From NCBI GenBank assembly GCA_031257415.1, contig JAIROR010000027.1:1-6031 (forward strand): a stretch of DNA of 6,031 nt, read 5' to 3'. The translations under genes were made by a program, and so were the position numbers. This stretch comes from Holosporales bacterium (GTDB taxonomy: Bacteria; Pseudomonadota; Alphaproteobacteria; RUG11792). The notes under the pieces were generated by a model. The model searched no databases. It saw nothing but the letters and a program-made list of their open reading frames with translations, and was not told where the DNA came from. Shown here in pieces: positions 1 to 5,103 of the stretch (position 1 is the stretch's first letter; every line of letters starts with the position of its first letter).

Positions 1-134
1 GGTACATTCCCACGCGTTACTCACCCGTTTGCCACTATTACAAAACAGATAAATCTGTCTCATAACCGTTCGACTTGCATGTGTTAAGCATGCCGCCAGC
101 GTTCGTTCTGAGCCAGGATCAAACTCTCATGTTA
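1..134 (-). rRNA. rrs: 16S ribosomal RNA, 5' end (partial)
   Basis: This is the first ~134 nt of small-subunit rRNA, read on the minus strand and cut by the left edge of the window. The universal 5' primer site (GAGTTTGATCCTGGCTCAG) is the reverse complement of about 108-126, followed by AACGAACGCTGGCGGCATG and ACACATGCAAGTCGAACG. Near the edge, AAACGGGTGAGTAACGCGTG is also conserved. The 5' end is placed near 134 by aligning to E. coli, where G9 matches position 126; it is uncertain by a few bases. The wording is alphaproteobacterial. The variable V1 stem is short, with GACAGATTTATCTGTTTTGT around the loop. The tandem promoters and leader lie upstream at higher coordinates. Whether 23S and 5S follow cannot be seen; in Rickettsiales the 16S gene is often detached from them. 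Confidence 0.98.
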
Positions 135-186
135 AATTAACAGAGTATTTCTTGTGCTCACTCAAACTGTCTTTTGGTTTGTTGAA

Positions 187-235
187 TAGTGAACACATAC
201 TCCGTGTTACGTATAAACACGTCACCTGTTCACTA
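187..235 (-). other. Nested stem-loop in the 16S leader RNA
   Basis: Two nested inverted repeats lie in the 16S leader, about 55-100 nt before the mature rRNA. The outer arms are perfect: TAGTGAACA at 187-195 and TGTTCACTA at 227-235. The inner arms are CGTGTT at 203-208 and AACACG at 216-221, around a 7-nt loop. Leaders of rRNA commonly carry processing or antitermination hairpins (boxB-like, RNase III sites), and this stem sits downstream of the boxA-like motif in the transcribed direction. The pairing is seen directly; the processing role is inferred. Confidence 0.6.
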
Positions 236-252
236 CCTAATTTCATCTTCAC

Positions 253-264
253 TTTTTAAAGAAC
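253..264 (-). promoter_or_regulatory. boxA-like antitermination site of the rRNA leader
   Basis: Read on the minus strand this is GTTCTTTAAAAA. It resembles the boxA element of rRNA leaders (E. coli TGCTCTTTAACA), which binds NusB/NusE to make RNA polymerase resistant to Rho. It lies about 20-35 nt downstream of the P2 start point and before the leader stem-loop, which is the expected position. The assignment rests on motif and position only. Confidence 0.5.
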
Positions 265-293
265 CACAGCACCTTTTCAAGCACCATATCTTC

Positions 294-323
294 AGTATAT
301 CATCTTTCCGAACGAAAGCGCAA
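294..323 (-). promoter_or_regulatory. rRNA promoter P2 (sigma70)
   Basis: On the minus strand, -35 TTGCGC (318-323) and -10 TATACT (294-299) are separated by 18 nt. The predicted start is near 287, about 150 nt before mature 16S rRNA. Two A-tracts upstream (around 331-353 read on the minus strand) could act as an UP element. The sequence just before the -35 (seven A residues, then GATCTTGCG) closely matches the same position of P1, which suggests a duplicated promoter module. Confidence 0.65.
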
Positions 324-519
324 GATCTTTTTTTGATCCAGCCAAACTTTTTTTCACCCCCGTTGCAGGGAAAGCTTTGCAAGATCTCATCTCACCCCTG
401 CGGCAGCTCATCGCTGCACCCAGTTCGCTCAAAGAGCCTCTACCTAAAAACACGACTATAAAAAAGAACCACCACCCTGGAGCCCGAGAAGAACTTCCGG
501 AACTCCGGATGATGTTTAT
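324..519 (-). other. Leader segment between rRNA promoters P1 and P2
   Basis: No gene is supported here; short frames that cross it overlap the rRNA promoters and lack family features. It would be transcribed from P1 as the distal part of the rRNA leader. Visible structure includes a perfect 5-bp hairpin (GCAGC at 403-407, GCTGC at 413-417), an AAAGCTTT palindrome at 371-378 flanked by TTGCA/TGCAA arms, and repeated TCCGG units near 496-509 just after the P1 start point. Confidence 0.5.
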
Positions 520-592
520 ATTATATCTCTTCACTTTCGCCACCGCAAGAACTTTTTTTCGCGAAAATGCATTTTTTCAAAATTTTTTTCAA
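520..592 (-). promoter_or_regulatory. rRNA promoter P1 with UP-like A-tracts
   Basis: On the minus strand, -35 TTGCGG (543-548) and a perfect -10 TATAAT (520-525) are separated by 17 nt. The predicted start is about 512-514, giving a leader of roughly 380 nt. Directly upstream (549-592) are several phased A/T tracts (AAAAAAA, ATTTT, AAAAAA, AAAAAAATTTT), a typical UP element for alpha-CTD contact at rRNA promoters. This is probably the stronger of the two tandem rRNA promoters. Confidence 0.75.
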
Positions 593-618
593 CTCCCTGA
601 TCAAACGCTAGGCAATCT

Positions 619-640
619 CGGCCTTCCACAGGAAAAGCCG
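619..640 (-). terminator. GC-rich hairpin between the Hcp-like gene and the rRNA promoter
   Basis: CGGC (619-622) pairs with GCCG (637-640), and the stem continues through CTTCC/GGAAAA with one bulge around a 3-nt loop. It lies about 90 nt downstream of the 728-1375 stop codon and just upstream of the P1 UP region. It could limit read-through into the rRNA operon, but no T-tract follows on either strand, so an intrinsic terminator is not demonstrated. Confidence 0.25.
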
Positions 641-727
641 GGAAGATTATTGGGATCCGTCGATACGCAAGAAATCAACCTACATTATTTTGTGATTCGT
701 TCATAAATCAGAACATCCACATTAATA

Positions 728-1375
728 CTATGCAAGCTCCAACAGCCCATACCCCCAATCGAACTTAGCAACTTTATAGCCGACGGCGTTCCCCAATCTG
801 TCATACGAATGATATGTCTCTATGAGTGATTCGGCGTGAAAGGCAAACATAAAGAAGTATCTACTTGTATGGAAATCAGAAAACATAATCCTCACAACCT
901 CGAACTCTGATGTTCTTGTGACCTGCGGCGCCGTCGCCGGCTTGCCAGCCTTTATATACTTCACCTCAGTTAACACAAGTTTATCTATATCCTGTGCAAA
1001 CATCGAGTTTGTTATGTTCATTGCGTTAAAGTGATTTTCAACAATTATGAGCATGGGCGCCATTTCCACTGCCGACTTTTCGGCAGATTGCAACGTGAAA
1101 CCCGAAGCATCAGAATAAATGGAGCCACCAATTTTGGCGTGCACGGCAAAGGCGGCGCTTCCGTTATCCACGCCGCCGTCCAGGCTGCCCCCAAATATGG
1201 TATTGTCGCTCGTATACGAGCCATCATCACCAATTTTCACTATCCAATTCGGGGTTTGCAAATTTCCATCAGCGCGCTCTTGTTCTTTAGCGCGGAGGAT
1301 TTCATACCCATCATCAATTACACCTTTAGATTGCACCATATCTGGCTTATCTCTACGCATCGGGCTATAGTACAT
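728..1375 (-). CDS. Putative Hcp-like protein (type VI secretion tube family), tentative
   Basis: A 215-residue protein with no signal peptide or membrane segment. The C-terminal half reads like an Hcp beta-barrel: a strand ending in EVKYIKAGK at about 137-145, then FEVVRIMFSDFHTSRYFF (158-175), ESLIETYHSYD (182-192) and a closing GNAVGYKVAKFDW (195-207). Hcp proteins show the same order of an edge strand, a 'dv.vSsy' strand, an 'e.v.l.f..ie..Y' strand and a final G-rich strand ending in W. The N-terminal ~80 residues are hydrophilic and Gly/Asp-rich and match nothing I recognise; the total exceeds the usual ~160-170 of Hcp. The ATG at 1375 has only a weak GAGTGA before it; the ATG codons at residues 6 and 13 are alternative starts. 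No other secretion gene is in view, so this may be an orphan Hcp-type effector or a look-alike. That it is a real gene is much surer than the family. Confidence 0.6.
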   Translation of the reverse strand: MYYSPMRRDKPDMVQSKGVIDDGYEILRAKEQERADGNLQTPNWIVKIGDDGSYTSDNTIFGGSLDGGVDNGSAAFAVHAKIGGSIYSDASGFTLQSAEKSAVEMAPMLIIVENHFNAMNITNSMFAQDIDKLVLTEVKYIKAGKPATAPQVTRTSEFEVVRIMFSDFHTSRYFFMFAFHAESLIETYHSYDRLGNAVGYKVAKFDWGYGLLELA

Positions 1376-1433
1376 TTTCAGTCACTCAATTTATCCTGCA
1401 CCTCAATAACAAGGCTACCATAATAATATTAAG

Positions 1434-1461
1434 AAATTATTAATCTTTACTAATTTCGCAA
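1434..1461 (-). promoter_or_regulatory. Candidate promoter for the Hcp-like gene
   Basis: On the minus strand, -35 TTGCGA (1456-1461) and -10 TAATTT (1434-1439) are 16 nt apart, giving a start near 1427 and a ~50-nt leader to the ATG at 1375. The region is very AT-rich, so chance matches are easy; the TTGCG-type -35, also seen at both rRNA promoters, adds some weight. Confidence 0.4.
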
Positions 1462-1538
1462 AAATAATTTGAATTCTTGCTGGTTACTCACCAACACCCA
1501 AAAGACCGCTGGAGCAGAAACACAAGTTGCCAGAGCTG

Positions 1539-1623
1539 TTTTCCAGATCCGAAAGATTAGACGGTAACTCCGTCAAAAGTTATACCCAATCAACAAAGGA
1601 CTGCAGCTTTTCCAGACCCGAAA
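1539..1623. repeat. Imperfect 16-nt direct repeat inside repeat copy 1 region
   Basis: TTTTCCAGATCCGAAA at 1539-1554 recurs at 1608-1623 with one change (T to C), 69 nt apart. The second unit belongs to the dispersed repeat at 1581-1687, so the first may be a remnant of a partly duplicated element. Confidence 0.6.
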
Positions 1624-1687
1624 TATCTCTGGCGACTGGCGACTTGCCTCTTCTCTGGCAATCTTTTGGTAATCGGATATGCAACCA
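1581..1687 (+). repeat. Dispersed palindromic repeat, copy 1
   Basis: The core at 1637-1668 matches the reverse complement of 4877-4908 at 31 of 32 positions. Weaker similarity extends on both sides: TATACCCAATC at 1581-1591 corresponds to TATACCAAATC of the other copy, TTTTCCAGACCCGAAAT corresponds to TTTTTCCGACCCGGAAT, and the far side keeps a GGATATGCAACCA / GGTATACAATCA relation. The core itself folds: TTGCC (1644-1648), an 8-nt loop, GGCAA (1657-1661). The only core difference between copies (1651) is in that loop, which fits selection on the hairpin or simply recent copying. No transposase or terminal duplication is visible. Confidence 0.75.
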
Positions 1688-1830
1688 TCGAAGATCGGCA
1701 AATCCCACTCCGCAATAATCGCCCAATATAAATGTATAATATTTTTGTTTAGGCGTCATGTTTCTTGCCAGTTTGCCTATTTGACATTTTAATTATGCTT
1801 TATCTGTACAAAACTTTTATGATTTGCTAC

Positions 1831-1859
1831 TTGACAGAAGCGCAAAATTCAACTAATAT
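1831..1859 (+). promoter_or_regulatory. Main promoter of the kinase-regulator operon
   Basis: A consensus -35 TTGACA (1831-1836) and -10 TAATAT (1854-1859) are separated by 17 nt, the best sigma70 match on the plus strand here. The start would be near 1866, giving a 5' leader of about 115 nt before the GTG at 1982. The leader contains a 22-codon frame (1898-1966) without a clear ribosome binding site. Confidence 0.7.
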
Positions 1860-1921
1860 GCGAATATGAACTGATTTTTCAACTGCTGGTTGTATTTATG
1901 GAGAAGACAAAGGTTTGCGAG

Positions 1922-1950
1922 TTGCGTACACTATTGAAGAGTTTTGTATT
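1922..1950 (+). promoter_or_regulatory. Second, weaker promoter candidate for the kinase operon
   Basis: TTGCGT (1922-1927) and TGTATT (1945-1950) are 17 nt apart, with a predicted start near 1957, just before the AGGAG ribosome binding site. The -10 is poor. The TTGCG-type -35 is like those of the rRNA promoters. Confidence 0.3.
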
Positions 1951-1981
1951 TTTTGTACCTTATTAGAAAAAGGAGAAGCGA

Positions 1982-2989
1982 GTGAATTCCTATCCGGATC
2001 ATATTTTCAGTTTTATAGTTTCAATCTGCCGGATTGTGATCAGGCAGTGCCGCGATAAAATTGCATTTGCAATTAAAGATAATAATTTCAATACATTGTA
2101 TGAATCTAGCAATATATCAACACTACTTAACGAGTTTCCGGAAGTTGAAAGGAATATGGAGAAAATTATTCGCAACATGCAATATAGTGGGCAATCTGGA
2201 GAACACTTGAAAAGGAATAGCAATTATGAAATCAATGCAATAACAATACCAAAGATTGGGGACGCTAGAGCTAGTATGTTCTTTTTTATTATTTCTAACA
2301 ACTCTTTAATGACTGTGAACGAAATATCCAAAAGTTATCACGATATCCAAGAACCGATAAGAAGTATCTCAAATCTTCTTCAAATCCTCGCCATGTATAT
2401 CGATAAGTCACACGATAGCGATGCCAAGAAATACATAACCTATGCCTTGGCAAGCGTCAAAAGCCTCAGGGAGCTGACAACTGATTTATTGGCCAGGTCC
2501 ATCACCAAAAGAAGGGACAACGTGAACGTTTCCATGCAACAAATTATGGATGAAATATTAACTCTTCTGAAGTATCAAATTAGCATGCGAAATTGCACCA
2601 TAATAATTGAGCCCAATATACCAGATATATACGCAGTTAAAAGCGATGTTTTAATTCTGTTCAAGAATCTTGTTGAGAATTCGCTTAAGCATGCAATTTC
2701 GAATAGAGATCTTGTAATCAACATACACTTTGAAGATTGCCCCGATCCCGACAACAATAGTATAACAATCATATTCGAGGACAATGGAGAAGATAACCTG
2801 AATAAACAGGCATCCGCAAACACAATTCAAAACACTTCCCTAAGCGCAACCACAGGATATGGCATTGGTACGGAAATATGTTATCAAATAGCAAAACTGA
2901 ATGGCTGGATTCTAGAAGAGGAGCTAGATTGCTATAGTCGCTTTAAATACAGAATAACTCTGCCAAAAGCAATACCAATACAGCAATAG
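1982..2989 (+). CDS. Soluble PAS-like sensor histidine kinase
   Basis: A 335-residue histidine kinase, probably cytoplasmic since no membrane segment stands out. Residues ~25-105 look like a PAS-type sensor fold (FAIKDNNFNTLYESSN at 29-44, then a helix-rich part and a closing strand ASMFFFII). The H-box is YHDIQEPIR, with the phosphorylated histidine at His120 and the Glu124-Pro125 typical of the phytochrome-type HisKA class. The ATPase domain has an N-box (FKNLVENSLKHA, Asn233), a D-box (FEDNGED, Asp267) and a G-box (GYGIG, 292-296), so all catalytic parts appear intact. The GTG start is chosen because AGGAG lies at 1971-1975 with 6 nt spacing. The next gene starts 10 nt after its stop and encodes the likely phosphoacceptor partner. 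The ligand of the PAS-like part cannot be told from sequence. Confidence 0.93.
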   Translation: MNSYPDHIFSFIVSICRIVIRQCRDKIAFAIKDNNFNTLYESSNISTLLNEFPEVERNMEKIIRNMQYSGQSGEHLKRNSNYEINAITIPKIGDARASMFFFIISNNSLMTVNEISKSYHDIQEPIRSISNLLQILAMYIDKSHDSDAKKYITYALASVKSLRELTTDLLARSITKRRDNVNVSMQQIMDEILTLLKYQISMRNCTIIIEPNIPDIYAVKSDVLILFKNLVENSLKHAISNRDLVINIHFEDCPDPDNNSITIIFEDNGEDNLNKQASANTIQNTSLSATTGYGIGTEICYQIAKLNGWILEEELDCYSRFKYRITLPKAIPIQQ

Positions 2990-2999
2990 GTAGAATACG

Positions 3000-3719
3000 A
3001 TGAGAAATGAGCAAGTGCTCGAGGCTATAGAAAAACAAATAGGCAGCCAGTTAAAGGAGAAGAGGCTCAAGAGAGGATTTACCTTGACCTTTGTCGCTTC
3101 CAAAATAGGCCTGTCCTATCAGCAAGTTCAAAAGTATGAGCAGGCAAAGTGCCCAATTCCCGCATCCGTATTGTATGAACTCGCCGATATATACGGGGTC
3201 AGCGTCGAGAAATTCTTCGACAATATCGAAGTTGATAAAATAATCGACACAGATACGACAAAATACATCATTTACGCAAACTATCCGAAAGAAAATATAA
3301 ATATATTGCTCGCAGAAGACAATCCAGGCGACGAAATTATTATACGCAAAGCACTGGAAGATTTTGACAATATCAATACACTATGCGTTCATGACGGAGT
3401 ACAGGTTATCGAGGTCGTTCGATACAAAACTCTCTGTGCCGATTTTCCGAAACCAGATCTCATTTTTCTAGATCTTTCTCTTCCAAAAAAAGACGGACTA
3501 TCCGTTCTGCGCGACATAAAAAGAGACCGCAATATACAGGAAATACCAGTGATAATATTAACCAATAATATAAGCACCGAAATAATGATAAATGCATACA
3601 AGCTCGGAGCCTCGGGATACATATGCAAATCCTTTGACTACGACACCTTCAAAGATAACATATCGAGTTGCATAACATATTGGTCGAAAGCCGTTATTTT
3701 GCCGAGCATCACAGAATAG
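3000..3719 (+). CDS. Response regulator with N-terminal XRE HTH and C-terminal receiver
   Basis: A 239-residue regulator. Residues ~13-75 form a Cro/C1-type HTH: GSQLKEKRLKRGFTLTFVAS, then a recognition region LSYQQVQKYEQA (38-49) and IPASVLYELADIYGVSVEKFF. This wording (QQVQKYE...LYELA...V..FF) is that of the PraR/SinR-like regulators widespread in Alphaproteobacteria. Residues ~100-230 form a receiver of the Rcp1/CheY type: acidic pair Glu106-Asp107 in AEDNPGD, phosphoacceptor Asp158 in FLDLSLPKKDG, Thr188 and Lys210. The proline that normally follows the lysine is Ser211. Usual transcriptional regulators put the receiver first, so this order is unusual. The ATG follows the kinase stop by 10 nt, and its AGGTA motif (2988-2992) overlaps that stop, which suggests translational coupling. 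Phosphorylation by the adjacent kinase is inferred, as is DNA binding. Confidence 0.93.
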   Translation: MRNEQVLEAIEKQIGSQLKEKRLKRGFTLTFVASKIGLSYQQVQKYEQAKCPIPASVLYELADIYGVSVEKFFDNIEVDKIIDTDTTKYIIYANYPKENINILLAEDNPGDEIIIRKALEDFDNINTLCVHDGVQVIEVVRYKTLCADFPKPDLIFLDLSLPKKDGLSVLRDIKRDRNIQEIPVIILTNNISTEIMINAYKLGASGYICKSFDYDTFKDNISSCITYWSKAVILPSITE

Positions 3720-3724
3720 CAATA

Positions 3725-3766
3725 TGGATATCTTTTTATCCAGAAGAATCCACAATCTTTTGTTAA
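3725..3766 (-). repeat. Hairpin between convergent genes, possible truncated copy of the dispersed repeat
   Basis: A perfect 6-bp stem, TGGATA (3725-3730) and TATCCA (3737-3742), lies between the regulator stop and the prenyltransferase stop. On the minus strand the segment reads AACAAAAGATTG then TGGATTC, two words that also occur in that order in copy 2 (around 4875-4886 and 4911-4917), where 24 extra bases separate them. It may be a deletion derivative of the repeat, or a coincidence in AT-rich DNA. The stem is too weak and lacks a clean T-tract, so a strong terminator for either gene is not shown. Confidence 0.35.
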
Positions 3767-3780
3767 TATCGACTATATAT

Positions 3781-4620
3781 TCAGAATTTGAGGCACAATA
3801 ACGCGGCATACAGCAGGGTCAGCGCGCTTGTGTTTTCCATGACGTTTTGCAGTTTTTCCTTTTGTGGGGCGAGAAAGTTTCTGATAATCATGATAGCGAA
3901 AGGAATTGATAACAGAACTGCCCAGTTTCTGAGTATCAATGAGATTAGGTAGGCCGTGACTACGAATGCTATATACAGTTTTTTGGATGTCTTTTCTCCA
4001 ATTCTAACTGCTATTGTCAATTTACCGGCGATCTTGTCGGTTTCTATATCCCTGATATTATTGGCCAGCATCACGCAGGAAACAAAGAATCCAATGGATA
4101 CAGAATTGAGCAATTGCAGATTATCTATATTTGATAGCTGGATATAATACGTTCCATAACATGCTATCGGACCAAAGAAAATAAATGACAAAAACTCACC
4201 GAAGGCCATATTGGCGAGCGGCCTTGGGCCACCGCTGTAAAAATACGTTGTCGATATTGAGGTTATTCCTATGGACAATATTATGTAATTTGATTGCATA
4301 ACGAGGTATGCACCGAGGACTATTGATAACATCGTCAAGGCCAAAAAACATTTTAGGTGCCATTCACTTGAAGTGTATTCTGTTTTATCGACAAATGACT
4401 TATATATGCTGCCGGAAGTGTCGACTCCATTTTTCTTATCAAAATAATCATCTATGATATTTATTGAGGCGTGGAGGCATAGCGTGCACAGTATTGTTAC
4501 TATAGCGCATACCATCTTGGGAGCCCTTGAGAGATACAGAGAATACAAGACAGAGGCCAAAGAAAGGGAGAACGAATACGGACGGGCCGCCTTGAGTCTA
4601 CACGCCAAGCAAGTTATCAT
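3781..4620 (-). CDS. menA: MenA/UbiA-family prenyltransferase (1,4-dihydroxy-2-naphthoate prenyltransferase-like)
   Basis: An integral membrane enzyme of 279 residues that would join a polyprenyl diphosphate to an aromatic acceptor; the closest match is MenA, which prenylates 1,4-dihydroxy-2-naphthoate in menaquinone synthesis. It has about 8-9 hydrophobic segments. The first Mg/diphosphate motif is [14 protein letters not shown] (residues 54-67, with Asp57/58/61) and the second is [14 protein letters not shown] (187-200, Asp191/195). The MenA-like SGGPRPL (129-135) and [14 protein letters not shown] (148-161) lie between. I start at the ATG at 4620, preceded by AGGGGGG at 4624-4630; a GTG at 4641 would add 7 residues but almost touches the tRNA. 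The gene follows tRNA-Ala by 33 nt with no promoter of its own apparent, so a tRNA-mRNA transcript is likely. No other men gene is in view; another UbiA-type substrate is possible. Confidence 0.88.
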   Translation of the reverse strand: MITCLACRLKAARPYSFSLSLASVLYSLYLSRAPKMVCAIVTILCTLCLHASINIIDDYFDKKNGVDTSGSIYKSFVDKTEYTSSEWHLKCFLALTMLSIVLGAYLVMQSNYIILSIGITSISTTYFYSGGPRPLANMAFGEFLSFIFFGPIACYGTYYIQLSNIDNLQLLNSVSIGFFVSCVMLANNIRDIETDKIAGKLTIAVRIGEKTSKKLYIAFVVTAYLISLILRNWAVLLSIPFAIMIIRNFLAPQKEKLQNVMENTSALTLLYAALLCLKF

Positions 4621-4623
4621 ATT

Positions 4624-4630
4624 CCCCCCT
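4624..4630 (-). promoter_or_regulatory. Ribosome binding site deciding the menA start
   Basis: Minus-strand AGGGGGG ends 3 nt before the ATG at 4620; counting from the AGG core the spacing is 7 nt. An upstream GTG at 4641 would need a ribosome site inside the tRNA 3' end, so the ATG is preferred. Confidence 0.6.
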
Positions 4631-4653
4631 ACTGCGCGCACGCATATGTTTCT

Positions 4654-4729
<76 letters not shown>

Positions 4730-4775
4730 TAATTACCGACAAGACACCCTGCACAACAAAGCCACGCTCCACATT

Positions 4776-4807
4776 ACCAGCGAGCCATGCCACCAGCGAG
4801 GCATCCC
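4776..4807. repeat. Two-unit 16-nt tandem repeat in the tRNA leader
   Basis: ACCAGCGAGCCATGCC (4776-4791) is followed at once by ACCAGCGAGGCATCCC (4792-4807), 14 of 16 identical. It lies in the transcribed leader between the promoter and tRNA-Ala, so it is removed on processing. No function is evident. Confidence 0.7.
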
Positions 4808-4821
4808 TTATACACAGAAAG

Positions 4822-4851
4822 ATTATATCAGAAATGCGCTCCTTGTGTCTA
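4822..4851 (-). promoter_or_regulatory. Promoter of tRNA-Ala and probably menA
   Basis: On the minus strand, -35 TAGACA (4846-4851) and a perfect -10 TATAAT (4822-4827) are 18 nt apart. The start near 4815 gives an ~85-nt leader before the tRNA. Seven A residues directly upstream of the -35 could be an UP element. The same two hexamers with the same spacing occur before 5104-5622. Confidence 0.7.
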
Positions 4852-4862
4852 TTTTTTTGATT

Positions 4863-4950
4863 GTATACCCAAACAACAAAAGATTGCCAGAGAGGAGGCA
4901 AGTCGCCATGTGGATTCCGGGTCGGAAAAATCCACAACGATTTGGTATAC
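4863..4950 (-). repeat. Dispersed palindromic repeat, copy 2
   Basis: Inverted relative to copy 1; the shared core is 4877-4908. This copy is more palindromic as a whole: outer arms GTATACC (4863-4869) and GGTATAC (4944-4950), a core hairpin TTGCC (4884-4888) / GGCAA (4897-4901), and a perfect 8-bp stem TGTGGATT (4909-4916) / AATCCACA (4929-4936). The 88-bp block bounded by the outer arms looks like a small self-contained element. It sits just upstream of the tRNA-Ala promoter and could supply its upstream sequence. It resembles repeat families such as Rickettsia palindromic elements in style only; no match to a named family is claimed. Confidence 0.75.
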
Positions 4951-5103
4951 GCGCGTGCAAGCTCAGTCAACAAATGATCGCTAGTGATTGTCTCCTCGAA
5001 GAACCCCCACTACTACTACACAAATCAACAACGACACACACCAAAGCCTGAAGGCCATCCAGCAAATACTTATACACAAGCTACTTATTAGCACGATAAA
5101 AAT

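Larger units (their letters stand above)
1462..1830. other. Intergenic region with repeat DNA, no supported gene
   Basis: This stretch separates two divergent genes. A 63-codon frame at 1527-1718 is not credited: it lies almost wholly on a repeat that recurs in inverted orientation near 4863-4950, and its translation resembles only that repeat. Visible structure is a GACGG/CCGTC hairpin at 1560-1574, an imperfect 16-nt direct repeat (1539-1554 and 1608-1623), and 9-bp inverted arms TTGCCAGAG/CTCTGGCAA at 1527-1535 and 1653-1661. From 1720 to 1830 it is simple AT-rich DNA with weak promoter-like words only. Confidence 0.6.

Noticed and set aside
360..383. A third rRNA promoter with -35 TTGCAA at about 377-382 on the minus strand
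   Set aside because: No acceptable -10 lies 15-19 nt downstream.
189..543. Short frames in the rRNA leader on both strands
   Set aside because: They overlap the 16S leader, boxA and the tandem promoters, and have no coding features.
377..706. 109-codon plus-strand frame
   Set aside because: It runs antisense over the rRNA promoter P1 and its UP element, and low-complexity A/T tracts explain its composition.
1527..1718. 63-codon plus-strand frame
   Set aside because: It is made largely of repeat copy 1, has no ribosome binding site and no family likeness.
5040..5062. Intrinsic terminator after the membrane protein gene (GCC/GGC hairpin)
   Set aside because: The stem is only 3-4 bp and lacks a T-tract in the right direction.
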